Below, in pieces: positions 1 to 9,526 of a stretch of 64,000 nucleotides of DNA. The position numbers and the translations under genes are program-made. Source of the stretch: Halichondria panicea (Eukaryota; Porifera; Demospongiae; Suberitida; Halichondriidae). Position 1 is the first letter of the stretch. Each line of letters starts with the position of its first letter. Under the pieces are notes generated by a model. The model made no database searches and was not told the origin of the DNA. It worked only from the letters and a program-made list of their open reading frames with translations. The DNA lies in assembly GCF_963675165.1 (NCBI RefSeq), contig NC_087381.1, forward strand, positions 3,658,001-3,722,000, given 5' to 3'.

Positions 1-419
1 AAGAGTCCAGATGAAAGTCTGGCAGCCAGGTGACGTCCAAACGGTCAGTTATTCTTTCCACCAACTTTTTAATCTAGTCTAGTCCTGCTTGCACTGCTAC
101 TACTACTGCTGCCTACTGCTGCTACTCTTCCTAGCTAGTCAAAGGTTTCTTTTTTTTTTTTTTTTTTTTTTATAACTACATATGCACAAAGAGACATCAA
201 AGCTTACATCAAAGGACACAGATTTTTAGCCTACTTGACTGATAAGGCGGTTACCTAGACTACAGTTTGTTTGTCAGGGAGGAGCTCACATACAACTTCA
301 TCTAATTCATCATAACGATTCCTTACCCATTGTTGTAATTTCTACAACAGATTGCCAAGGAAAGAGTTATGACCTCATATTGTCTAAGGCCTACCGAGCT
401 CTTAATCTCATCTGACGGA
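1..419. other. Gene-free edge with short repeats
   Basis: No gene seen. It contains a TAC/TGC trinucleotide-rich stretch near 95-125 and a T run near 150-171. From about 320 onward the sequence begins to resemble the broken LINE that follows, but no continuous frame is readable. Confidence 0.5.
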
Positions 420-985
420 CGACTTCAATGAAATCAGAAACCAGCACAAAAAAGTCGTTATACATAACCCTAGTTAGATCCCAGATCACCTACTGCTCCC
501 AAGTCTGTATGGAGACCAAATTTGATCAAGGACATTCAAAAACTGGTCAGAGGAGAGCCACCAAATTCATCCTCAATGACTGCATGCCCAACCTCATACA
601 GATCAAGGCTGTCCGAATTGAAGCTACTACCTCTAATGTACTGGTTTGAAATACAGGACATAAAGTCACTAAAGGAACCCTCGGACAACTTCAATATAAA
701 ATAAAAGATCACATCAATTTGTTACTGGTCGCACCCGCTTCAGTTGCAACAACAAACTCACTGTCCAAGCCAAACACTATACAGCGCAAGCAGACACTTT
801 TACCTCAATCGTATCACAGAACTTGATGCCTACCACGGATATCAGTGCACCACTAACTCTAATAAAGAATACCCTCCACTCCACCACTACGTCTGGGAGC
901 ACTTTAAACAAAACTTTAACTCTGACAACCCATGCATGTACCTATCACTTAATGTGCCCATGCAACAGATGCTCATAGTATATAA
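420..985 (+). mobile_element. LINE (non-LTR retrotransposon) 3' end remnant
   Basis: This is the broken C-terminal part of a LINE reverse-transcriptase polyprotein. Pieces in different frames read LYITLVRSQITYCSQV, then RRATKFILND, then SRLSELKLLPLMYWFEIQDI, then SASRHFYLNRI and WEHFKQNFNSDNPCMYLSL. That order is the usual one for the region after the RT domain in animal LINEs: the LVRSQLTYCSQ-type block, the RRATK-type block, the LPLMYW block, then an NRI...W terminal block. At least three frame changes and internal losses are needed, so it is a dead 5'-truncated copy. The exact clade cannot be named from this fragment. Confidence 0.75.
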
Positions 986-1302
986 TTATCCAGCTGTGTT
1001 GCTCAATGCAGCACAGTCTGTCAGCCGCCTTTGTGTTAATCATTACTTGTTTTTTGTATCACAATCACGTTTAACAACAGATGCTCATGCATGCTCTGTG
1101 GCGTGGATTGCTGCTCCGACCGTGAAACCATATTATAGTAATGGAGTTACCCAAAGGTTTACATTTTTATACAGTGGTATGAATAAATTGCATAGCTCCA
1201 TATTAAATTATCCAGCTGTGTTGCTCAATGCGGCACTGTCTGTCATGCAGCCAGCCTTTGTGTCAATCATTACTTGTTTTTTATATCACAATCACATTTA
1301 AT
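976..1302 (+). repeat. Duplicated LINE 3' tail segment
   Basis: About 95 bases recur. Positions 976-1072 and 1198-1302 both carry TTATCCAGCTGTGTTGCTCA followed by a shared TCATTACTTGTTTTTT block and ATCACAATCAC. The pair directly follows the LINE remnant and probably derives from its 3' untranslated region. The reading frames across it are not conserved between the copies. Confidence 0.65.
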
Positions 1303-1689
1303 ACAGGCTGTAAAGTCGCTTATTATTATTATGTAGGCATTACGGCTTACTTCTCAAAATTGGTGGATAATTATCTCCTTTACGTGGTAAGCTATATAGT
1401 GTTCAGGAGCGAAACAATATTGCCTCCTGTCTTTGCTGTCAAAACGTTACGGTACTCAATTGATATGTATGTTACAGTATAGTTTACATACACATACACC
1501 TGCACTATTGAACTCCAAGTATCATGTCATTGTGACTCACCTCACTAACTCTAGCTAGGTATAAAAATGAGCAAAAAGAAGAAGAAGAGTTTGATCTATC
1601 ATGCCTTCTTCCAACTTGCTAATTAGTGTGTGTAGCTTAAGGCTATTTGTGATGATGAGGTTTATATGTTTTATTTGTGGTCAACATTA

Positions 1690-1849
1690 CCGTATAGCGG
1701 AAGGCACTAAAATTATTTGTTTGGGATTTTCGCGGATTGACCTCGAACCTCAAAAATTTAGTGCCTTGAATTGATTTACTTACGGCATTGAAAAACCTCT
1801 CTACTGTATGGGTGGGTGGTGTGCCTCGAAAATAACCCACTATATACGG
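1690..1849. mobile_element. MITE with CCGTATA ends (TA-flanked)
   Basis: It begins CCGTATAGCGGAAGGCAC and ends ...TGGGTTA-type sequence that closes with TATATACGG. TA lies on both sides (1688-1689 and 1850-1851). The ends match imperfectly as inverted repeats, including a GGCAC / GTGCC pair just inside. TA target duplication with short CCGTA ends fits the Tc1/mariner-like group. There is no coding content. Confidence 0.6.
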
Positions 1850-2130
1850 TAATAGGCAATTTGTAGGCTGTTAGAAATAGCAAAGCCGATGTGAATACAG
1901 AAACAGTTTCAAATTACCCCTACGTTGTTGCTATAATTATGTGCAATATGCACCATAATGCACTAACCATGCATATGCACAAAGTCATAATGCATGCAAT
2001 AATGTAGATCGAATTTTCAAGTATAATTATGGAAGTCCATGCAGGCAGGGCACTGTTCAGCACTGCTGCAGATTTTTCTTCACAACCATGCAAGCTTTAA
2101 ATTAATTCAAGGCCCACTGAATAAGAATAC

Positions 2131-2290
2131 AGAATCGTACGGTGGCCGAGAAGGGTCACCCACCTCCGCCTACTGCCACAATGAACCGCACGCGTTTAAT
2201 TTGCGTGCGCGGTAGGCACATAAAGCACACGCAGTTAAACAAAGAGCCGCCAACAAATTTTAAGATCAGTCTGCATAAGGTCAAGGTCAA
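2131..2290 (+). repeat. Dispersed repeat, copy A (inverted partner at 8020-8186)
   Basis: It carries ACGGTGGCCGAGAAGGGTCA, then a CGCCTA..GCCACAATGAACCGC block, then TTAAACAAAGAGCCGCCAA and a GATCAGT.TGCA.AAGGTCAA block. The reverse complement of 8020-8186 has all of these in the same order, with small indels. This is an old interspersed repeat family. The two copies face each other across about 5.7 kb. Confidence 0.7.
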
Positions 2291-2402
2291 AGGTCCATAT
2301 CTGGATTCTACTTAACTGAATAGCCGCGGTTATGATTTCATACGTAATACCGCCCACCGCGGAACCAAAATCTAATTAATTTTAAATTACTTTCATTATC
2401 AG

Positions 2403-3991
2403 CCCCTAGCAAAGAAAGATGCGTAGCTAAGAAGCTGTAGCAGTTTTCTGCAGGCAACTTTGTTGCAAACTAGTCTAGAATAGTTACTCTGCTAGGATCT
2501 CTAAGTTTCGAAAGGAGGAGTATACCAGCCAAGGCCCCAGCGAAGGATCATTTCACAAGTAAGCTCTGTGTGTGTATAGCGATCAGCATTTTCTTAGTTC
2601 AGCCTTTATACGAGGGGTCCGACACTCCGTGAAATCTTGTACACCTACTTTTGAAATCTTTTGAAATCTCATAAAATCTCATGAAATCCCGAAATCTTGA
2701 AATCCCACCTTTGACCTCATTTTCCGTAATCTTATTGTAATCTCAGTGTCATGCCTTGACTAGATGGGCGTGGCCTGCCTACAAAACGGGGACGGGCACG
2801 CCCATCTATGCCTTGATTGCTGCTCACAGTGCAAGTGCTAGTGCAAGTGCTATAGTGCGTCCATGACCGAGGTGCATGACTAGTGCAAGTGTTGAATGAC
2901 GGTAGAACTTTCAATCTTCAACCCCAGTGATGCTCTGTGAAATCTCTGAAATCTTTGTGAAATCTCTGAAATCTCTGATATCTTTGTGAAATCTCGAGAT
3001 TTTGAAATCTTGTACGCTAAAAATTACAGTGTCGGACCCCTCGAGCCTTTATAAGCCTTTGAGCTGATTTAATATGCTTGTCCACCTACCTAGATAGCCT
3101 CTGAGTGTGTGAAATATACTGGAAGAGTAGCTTAGTTAGTTTAGAGCCTGTTTTTAGAGTGTAGTCTACAACGTTTGATATTCAAATTATTTTCTCTTTT
3201 TCAGCATTTGCCTCTAGCAAAGAAAGATGCATAACTTGGAAACAGTGACAGTTTTCTTTATTCGACTTCTTAGCAAAGTAATCTACAGTAGTTACTGTGT
3301 CAGGATCTCCTGGTTTCCAAAGAAACAGTCAACCAGCCAAGGGCCAGAGCAAGGGATCACTTCAGAGGTAAGCTTTGTGTGCGTATATAGCAAGCATTAT
3401 GTAGCTAGTATAAGCCTTCATAAGCCTCTGAGCTGATTTAATATGCTTATGCACTTGCCTAGATAGCTTATGAGTGTGTAAAGTATACTTGTGTAGAAGC
3501 TGAGTTAGTTTAGAGCCTGTTTTTAGAGTGTAGTGTACAGTGTTTGATATTTGCACCCCTAGCTACCTTGTAGTTCTATCTGAACAGTCGAAGATATTTG
3601 CACCCCTTAGTAACAGTAACAGTTCTCTTCAAGCTACCTTGTAGTTCTATCTGAACAGTCGAAGAGTCAACCAGCCAAGGACAGAGCGAGAGATTACTTT
3701 AGAGGTAAGCTTTGTGTGCGTATGATTATATATTAGCTAGCTGATAATACTATACGCTTACCTACGTAGCTTGTAAAGTATACTTGCTCCAGCAGTGTGT
3801 TGAAGCCCGAGTTTAAAATACAGAAGCCTATATATGTATGCTCAGCGGGGTTATCATTGATTTGCTTAGCTATCTGTTGGTCTCATCCACAATGTATTCT
3901 GTTATCAGCTGTGAAGAATGCTGGACACCGGAAAGTTTGGGCTAACAGATTGGTTGAGATGGTGGGAGTCCATAGGCAGGCCACTGCTTAC
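2403..3991 (+). other. Tandemly repeated exon-like units (possible noncoding RNA gene)
   Basis: Segments 2403-2558 and 3205-3367 are diverged copies of one unit, and 3600-3704 is a partial third copy. Each full copy starts after a good acceptor (TTCATTATCAG, CTCTTTTTCAG) with a CTAGCAAAGAAAGATGC block, and ends at a GTAAGCT donor after an ACCAGCCAAGG...GGATCA.TTCA block. The third copy has the same 3' half and donor. A further exon-like segment, 3909-3991, lies between TGTTATCAG and GTAAGTG. Copy 2 is open from an ATG at 3227, but the frames do not join across the segments. A spliced noncoding transcript is therefore as likely as a protein gene. Function unknown. Confidence 0.3.
2611..3043. 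mobile_element. MULE-like nonautonomous element with 10-bp target duplication
   Basis: The element begins CGAGGGGTCCGACACT and ends AGTGTCGGACCCCTCG, a 16-bp inverted pair. AGCCTTTATA stands directly outside both ends (2601-2610 and 3044-3053). The interior is rich in GAAATCT-type short repeats and has no coding capacity. A 9-11 bp duplication is typical of Mutator-like elements, but no transposase is present to confirm the superfamily. Confidence 0.75.
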
Positions 3992-4008
3992 AGTAAGTGG
4001 TGTTTGTG

Positions 4009-4244
4009 CGTGTGTGTGTGTGTGTACGTGTGTGTGTGTGTGTGTGCACTTGTGTGTGTATCTTTATGTGCGCGTGCGTGTGTGTGTGTGTGTGTGTGTC
4101 TGTATATGTGTTCCCACGCGAGTGTGTGTGTGTGTGTGTCTGTAAGTGTGCCCGCGCGGGTGTACGTGTGTGTATGGCTACACGTGCACACGCGCGTGCT
4201 TGTGTGTATCTGTGTGTGTGTGTGTATTCACTATTGGTGCCCAC

Positions 4245-4334
<90 letters not shown>

Positions 4335-4346
4335 CCCCTGTGTGTG

Positions 4347-4391
<45 letters not shown>

Positions 4392-4403
4392 CCCCTGTGT
4401 GTG

Positions 4404-4442
<39 letters not shown>

Positions 4443-4456
4443 CCCCTGTGTGTGCC
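4009..4456. repeat. TG microsatellite with interspersed CCCCCTGTGTGTGCC units
   Basis: Long TG runs are broken three times (near 4333, 4390 and 4440) by the same CCCCCTGTGTGTGCCTG unit, giving a higher-order period of about 50-60 bases. The Cys/Val and His/Thr reading frames here are repeat artefacts. Confidence 0.9.
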
Positions 4457-5790
4457 TGTGGCATGATACTTTATACGTGCTAACAATTTACATTATCATT
4501 ATCAGTGCTGCCAAAAGTTAATTCTTATGCCTAGGCTTGTGTGAAGTTTCTGCTTGCTTCCAAGGTTACAATTCAATTAGGCTCACTACTCAATTAGGCT
4601 CACTACTCACTAGGCTCACTGTATACATGTATAGAGGTTGATTGCGTAATAATGTTCTGACCTTTTCAGGGGAAAGAAAAGGCTTGTTGGGTTTATGAGT
4701 GTACTGTTTACTTGTGTAAGGACATTTTCTTCCCAACATAATATTAATAGGCTTGTTGGTTGTGTTATGCTCCCCAGCTAGGATTAGGTCACAATTAATT
4801 TTGTCATTAGTTGGCTTGTGTGATTAGTTGGCTTGTGTGTTTGCCTGTGATATGCATTGTAATTCTGTGCCCAAAGTTTAATCTTTTTATGAACTCCCAG
4901 TTTGTTGTAGGATCACAATTGCTTTATATGTGCCTATGAGTGCCATTGCATGTAAGTTTGCTTGTGGGAGCCTGTACATAATTATGTCTAAGGTTGCATG
5001 ATTCATCATTTTTTGTCACCCTTGTATGAGATGTACTGTACTTTGTGTATGGCTGTTCTCAGTATACTTCTTTAGGTTTGTTGGCTTGTGAGTTAGTGCC
5101 CAATTTTTAGTGTGCTGTCTGTTATAGCAATTCAATTATAATTATGTGGCTGAATGTTATTATTCAATTTAGTGTGTGTATTGATTGCATGATAATCTTT
5201 TGATCTTTTAGGCACCACCCTAAACAAAGGTTACATATCAATTCTTTATGGCTGGCTTGTTGGCTGGTGTTTGTCAGGTTCTGTGCTACTTAACCATTGA
5301 TTCTAGAGGTGATCTGCTTGGTTGGTAATACTCTTTCTTCCTCATGCAGGTCTGTGAAACAATCGTCACTGCTATCTGCCATGGTACCACCACCATCTTA
5401 TGGGTCTGAGAAGTCCTACTCACTGTCACTGCTATCCAAGATACCCAGGATACCTCATCCCCTGTGTACAGAGGCCTCTTTGTTATTGTTGTACCGTAGA
5501 ATTAATTGTAATTGTATTTTTGTATGTTCACTTTTGAGATTGATATTGAATTTATATAAAAAACAAATTTCATGCGAAATTTTAAGCAAATTTTTGATTG
5601 CTAACCTATGGTGATCGGACTTGGTATGGCTTCTGTTGACCTTCGAGAGAAGCCTTGCAAAGATGTGGAGCTCAGGAAGGTTGTAGCTTACCACAAATTA
5701 AATAAGAGTAGAGTAATGTGCGGTTGACGCAAATATGCGCCGCGGCTAATACAAAAACAAGTGAAAGTAAAAAAGAGGTTAAAAAAATAA
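4457..5790. other. Gene-free stretch, possible isolated exon
   Basis: No gene recognised. A segment after CTTCCTCATGCAG (5350) is open for about 40 codons on the plus strand and could be an exon of the unit upstream, but no similarity is seen. GGCTTGTTGG-type words recur without clear periodicity. Confidence 0.35.
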
Positions 5791-7290
5791 GTTAGTGTTC
5801 TAGGTGTCCCTCCACAACTTGGACCTCGATTGGCTCAAGAAGTACATCCTTAGCTGGTCTGTTTCTTGATGACCTGGCACCCCTAATTGCCATAATGGAT
5901 GCCCTCAGTAGAGCGAAACTCAGCTGGCATCGTATCCATCCTATCATTGTATTGTAGGGTACATCTCTCTTCTCACTGAGCATCGACGAAAGTCTCTTGT
6001 AGAAAGTTGTTGCAGCTCTTCCCATGCCTCCAGTAGATGAGAGGACTAGTGGTGTGAAAGTTGAGTGTTCCACTTCCCGAATACGCTGTTCATAGTGGCG
6101 TTTCTTTTCCAGCTCATGTCTTCTGTATGTAGATGCTAGAGAGGTTTGTTGATTCGATTGGGCGCTTGGGTTAAATACCCTTACATCAATTTTCGAATCT
6201 GCCTCCCCAGAAGCCGCATACTGCGATGTCTAGTCTTGATTGGTCTTCTGTGTTGGCTGTTCTGTGGGACAAGGATTCTCCCCTAATAGGTTGAAGGTGT
6301 GGCTCTATTGATACACTGTGGCATACTTTCGTCAGCAGGGAGGCAGTAATATCTCGAATTTCGTTATGCCTAATTGATGGATATCCTCCGGTCGGACACG
6401 ACATGGCATGTGCGATACCGAAAGTGTGGCCACAGCTGCAGTGTGATGGTGTGTTCTTTAGAGCCCAGCCATAGCGGAGGGATAGGGCATCCCGGAACGC
6501 AGCCTTATGGAGAGCGAAGCCATGGTTCTCGATGGGTAGTGCTGTCAGCCAGGTTGACGCACCTTTCTCTTGTGAGAGCTCCATGCTGCGTTGGAGCGGG
6601 ATAGGGAGTTGTTCCAGCAAGTTTTTGGCTGATTGTTTTAGTCTGTTTTGTTTCTCTGATCTAGTTGAAGCCTTTATTTTCTTTGAGTTTCCGAGCATTC
6701 AGCATTCTGGTGGTCTTGTTTCAATACCAGTTCTACAAGTGGGGCACTGATCTTCTTTGACGTGTAGTGCTGACTTGCTGATACACATAGAGGATTGATC
6801 AGGCCTATGCCTCCATATTTAGGAGGAAGTGTAAGCAGTTCTCTAACCAGGTCCCCTGGTGGGCTGTGTCCCGTAAGAGCAGGAATGAATAGTGTCCTCA
6901 CTGCATCTTCTAGGGGCTGTAGTTGTTCTGTGGCCGACAGTAACTCAAAATCTGTGACTCTTAGGAAATGATTCCACTTAGAAGAGATGCCATGTGTAAA
7001 GGCAGAGAAGGCCGCGTGTGGTTCTGTTTTTGCAATTGTGCTGAGTGTTTTAATTTCCTCTACCCATTCTGTGACTTTCTTGTCAATTAGTTGGTTCTGG
7101 AACGAGGTACGTGGTGCCGATTGCTCCTCCAAGGTATTGTTTGCCTTCTGTCGAGATGCTAATATCTGTGCCTTGGAATATTGTAAGGTAACCGTAAAAG
7201 CTGTTTTTTTATCTCCAATTAGAAGGCGACCCTCTAAACTAATTTTCCTCAGCCTCAAAACTAATTTTCCACCTCTGAATACAGCCACCT
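5791..7290 (-). pseudogene. Reverse-transcriptase-associated retroelement C-terminal remnant
   Basis: Read from 7290 down, three broken frames form one protein tail. The first has a LTLPPKYGGIGLINP block at the end of an RT-linked region. The second has a HCSCGHTFGIAHAMSC zinc-binding-like block, then GGYPSIRHNEIRDITASLL and a LDIAVCGFWGGRFEN block. After a frame change (about 6180) come DVRVFNPSAQSNQQTSLAS and STGGMGRAATTFYKRLSSML. I know this order of blocks from large uncharacterised RT proteins in corals, Hydra and sponges. The LDI...DVRVFNP spacing is reminiscent of a nuclease fold, which is inference. At least two frameshifts and a short deletion show the copy is dead. A second fragment lies at 33612-33889. 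Confidence 0.7.
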
Positions 7291-7392
7291 ATACCAGTGA
7301 AAATATTTTTATGTGGCGCCTTAAATAGAGCTTCTACGGTACTCTTTGCCAACAAGATTATCATTTTACGTTACGGTACCTGGTAAATGTAG

Positions 7393-7580
7393 TTGGGAAG
7401 AAGCGGTCTAGATGTGGAGACTGTGAGGGCTGTCACGAGGCCAATGACTGTGGAACCTGTACACTTTGCCTAGACAAGCCCAAGTTTGGAGGTCCTGGGA
7501 GGAAAAAACAGTGTTGCGTCACCAAGAAATGTAAATTTTTGGCACATCTGAGACACTTCAGCCAACACATTATAATATAA
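7393..7580 (+). CDS. Orphan CXXC-type zinc-finger exon
   Basis: This stretch encodes a CXXC zinc finger: KKRSRCGDCEGCHEANDCGT, then CxxC, a LDKPKFGGPGRKKQCC block and a final KKC. It has the eight-cysteine pattern CxxCxxC-x4-CxxCxxC...C...C and the KFGGPGRKKQ loop that in MLL, CFP1, KDM2 and DNMT1 contacts unmethylated CpG. The frame is open from about 7329 with no ATG and stops at 7580. An acceptor-like AATGTAG precedes 7393, so it could be an internal or terminal exon. No companion exons were recognised. It lies beside retroelement debris and between inverted repeats, so capture by a transposon, or being the remnant of one, is possible. The domain is certain, gene status is not. Confidence 0.6.
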
Positions 7581-8333
7581 CTTTTTCAGGTGTATACAGC
7601 TCGCAAAGACCAAAGGCAACTCATTAATAAAAAAGTGTGTTGGCTCAACCTTCTATCAACAGATCAGCCCTCTGGACCTTGCTTGTGGTCTCCTTAATGG
7701 TCAATTCATCACTCCACCTGGTGTCAGCATGCCAGCTATACCTGTACCAGTACTACAAAACATGGTAGAAACAAATACATGGCCAGAAGACTTCAATAAG
7801 TATAGTTGATGTTCTGTAGCTGTTGTGTCTCTGTCTCTGTTTTTTACTACACTATACACTGTGTGTTTTTATGAATGATGTAATGAAATAATGACGTAAC
7901 CGTTTCAAACAGGGTGAACTTAGTGAATCCCGGTCTATTCCGTAATTACGCAAATTTGCGTCATCTGCGGTTAATCAGCGCAAGGTATTCCTTGGCTATC
8001 GATGCAGACTGCAGGACATGGTTGATTGACCTTTGACCTTGTGCATACTGATCTTGGCGGCTCTTTGTTTAACCGTGCGCGCTTAATGTCTTTACTGTGA
8101 GAGTTTAGAATTAAGCATGCGCGGTTCATTGTGGCGATAGGCGGAGGCGGGTGACCCTTCTCGGCCACCGTAGAATCGTCCACAACATTTTTGTGGACGA
8201 TTCTGTGTTCCTATTCCTTGTACGTACGCGTGATGCGTGGCTTTATAGATATTAACCTTCAATTCTGCTTCACTATAGATGGCTTCACTAAGTAGTGTGG
8301 TTTTCCAGCAGTGTATGTAGAGGCGTGTGTATA
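7581..8333. other. Gene-free stretch containing repeat copy B
   Basis: No gene recognised. 7590-7810 is a moderately GC-rich segment after a CTTTTTCAG acceptor that might continue the CXXC transcript, but no domain is visible. The repeat at 8020-8186 is listed separately. Confidence 0.4.
8020..8186 (-). repeat. Dispersed repeat, copy B (inverted partner of 2131-2290)
   Basis: Its reverse complement reads ACGGTGGCCGAGAAGGGTCA, a GCCACAATGAACCGC block, TTAAACAAAGAGCCGCCAAG and GATCAGT.TGCACAAGGTCAA, matching copy A. Copy A has extra bases before its GATCAGT block that copy B lacks. Confidence 0.7.
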
Positions 8334-8460
8334 GTCCCCACTAAAACAAAACAACCGGAAACGAAGGTCAATAATATATATGGGCTATATAGGTTAGGGT
8401 TTTAGGGGACTATAATTAGCTATACTGTTTCGTTTTAGTGGCGTTTTGTTTTAGTGGGAC
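8334..8460. mobile_element. Short MITE with CCCACTAAAACAAAAC inverted ends
   Basis: It opens GTCCCCACTAAAACAAAAC and closes GTTTTGTTTTAGTGGGAC, inverted arms of about 18 bases. The 127-bp unit is noncoding. No clear target duplication was seen, so the superfamily is not assigned. Confidence 0.6.
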
Positions 8461-9147
8461 AACAGACGAAGGTGGAGCTGTTTAGCAGCAGCAGTGTGGG
8501 GTGGAGTAGCAGCAGTAGTGGGGTGGGGCTGTTTTGCAATAGTGCCCCAACATTTTTGTGTCAAGCCATTCGTTGCATGGTGAGGTCCATGCTAATGTTG
8601 TACGTTGCAAGATATGGAACTATGTCTAGGAGTTGTCTCTGTCACTTTGTTCAGTTCTATATATTTATTGTGTTACTAAGACAGTTATATGTTGCTATGC
8701 TATGGGATATACCTGATCATAGTAAATTATGCGGAGCATAATAGATGTCTAAAGAATAATTGGGGAATAATAGGCATTAATGTCCGTTTTTGGTAAAGAT
8801 AATTACAGTATAACGATGTTCTCAGGGCGGCTGAAGTGGATCAGTTCAAGTCAGCAAAGTAACACTGAGAAGCAAATAATGTATTTTCATGTGTCAGTTT
8901 TGTGTGCTGTGTTTATGTCTATATTAAAATTTTGTCTATGTCACATTTTTGGCAGATTTTATACGAAAATAAATCGGATTTTTGTTATGAGAATAATAGG
9001 CAAGAAGGTGAAAAAGGCATAATTTTATCAGGGTCTAAATATAATTATAACACGTGCACTCGGGATGCACAAGTGGTACTCAGGGTCCTCAAGCCTTACG
9101 CCCTCGTGCTTCAGTGCAATATATCCCTCGTGCCTATTATATAAGTA
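8461..9147. other. Gene-free stretch with a dispersed repeat
   Basis: No gene seen. Positions 8741-8815 (AATAATAGGCATTAATGTCC and a TTTTTGGTAAAGAT.ATTACAGT block) recur at 33283-33355 in the same orientation, so this is a piece of an interspersed repeat. Confidence 0.5.
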
Positions 9148-9526
9148 CCGTACTTACTTGATTAAACGACCATCTCGCTTAAACACCCATGCATGGTAAA
9201 AGCTCTGTCTATCAATAAACGTCCATCTTAAATAATCGCCTATGTAGCACGTGGAATCAGTTGCAAGCATGGCAGCATAGAATAATTTATGATGGCAAAG
9301 AGAGAGATATACCGACACAGAGGGAAACACCACTCCTACGACTTAAAATTTAAGCTGAGAGCTGTGGCAGCAGCCAAGAATAGCATAATAACTGCTGCTG
9401 TGCAAGAGTTTGAAGTAGACATAACAATAAATACCCGTTTTGAATAAGCGCCCATCTCGTTTAAACGTCCCCTCTACAGATGTTGTTAGGAAATAAACGC
9501 CCGGGCGTTTCATCAAGTACATACGG
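9148..9526 (+). mobile_element. MITE with transposase HTH remnant, copy 1
   Basis: The left end CCGTACTTACTTGATTAAACG and right end CATCAAGTACATACGG are inverted, with TA on both sides (9146-9147, 9527-9528). Inside, from about 9297 to 9420, one frame reads HSYDLKFKLRAVAAAKNSII and then TAAVQEFEVD. This resembles the first helices of a Brinker/CENPB-type helix-turn-helix as found at the N-terminus of pogo/Tigger transposases. No catalytic domain remains. Copy 2 is at 23588-23990 in the same orientation. Confidence 0.75.

Larger units (their letters stand above)
1303..2402. other. Gene-free stretch with MITE and dispersed repeat
   Basis: No gene seen. It contains the MITE at 1690-1849 and the dispersed repeat at 2131-2290 (both listed separately). 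The rest is AT-rich sequence with many ATAATTAT and GCATGC words. Confidence 0.5.

Noticed and set aside
744-1482. A 185-codon plus-strand reading frame after the LINE blocks and an 84-codon one
   Set aside because: Only the first part carries LINE words. The rest runs through the duplicated 3' tail and has no conserved frame between the two tail copies.
3797-4521. Long Cys/Val and His/Thr reading frames
   Set aside because: They are translations of the TG/CA microsatellite and have no coding character.
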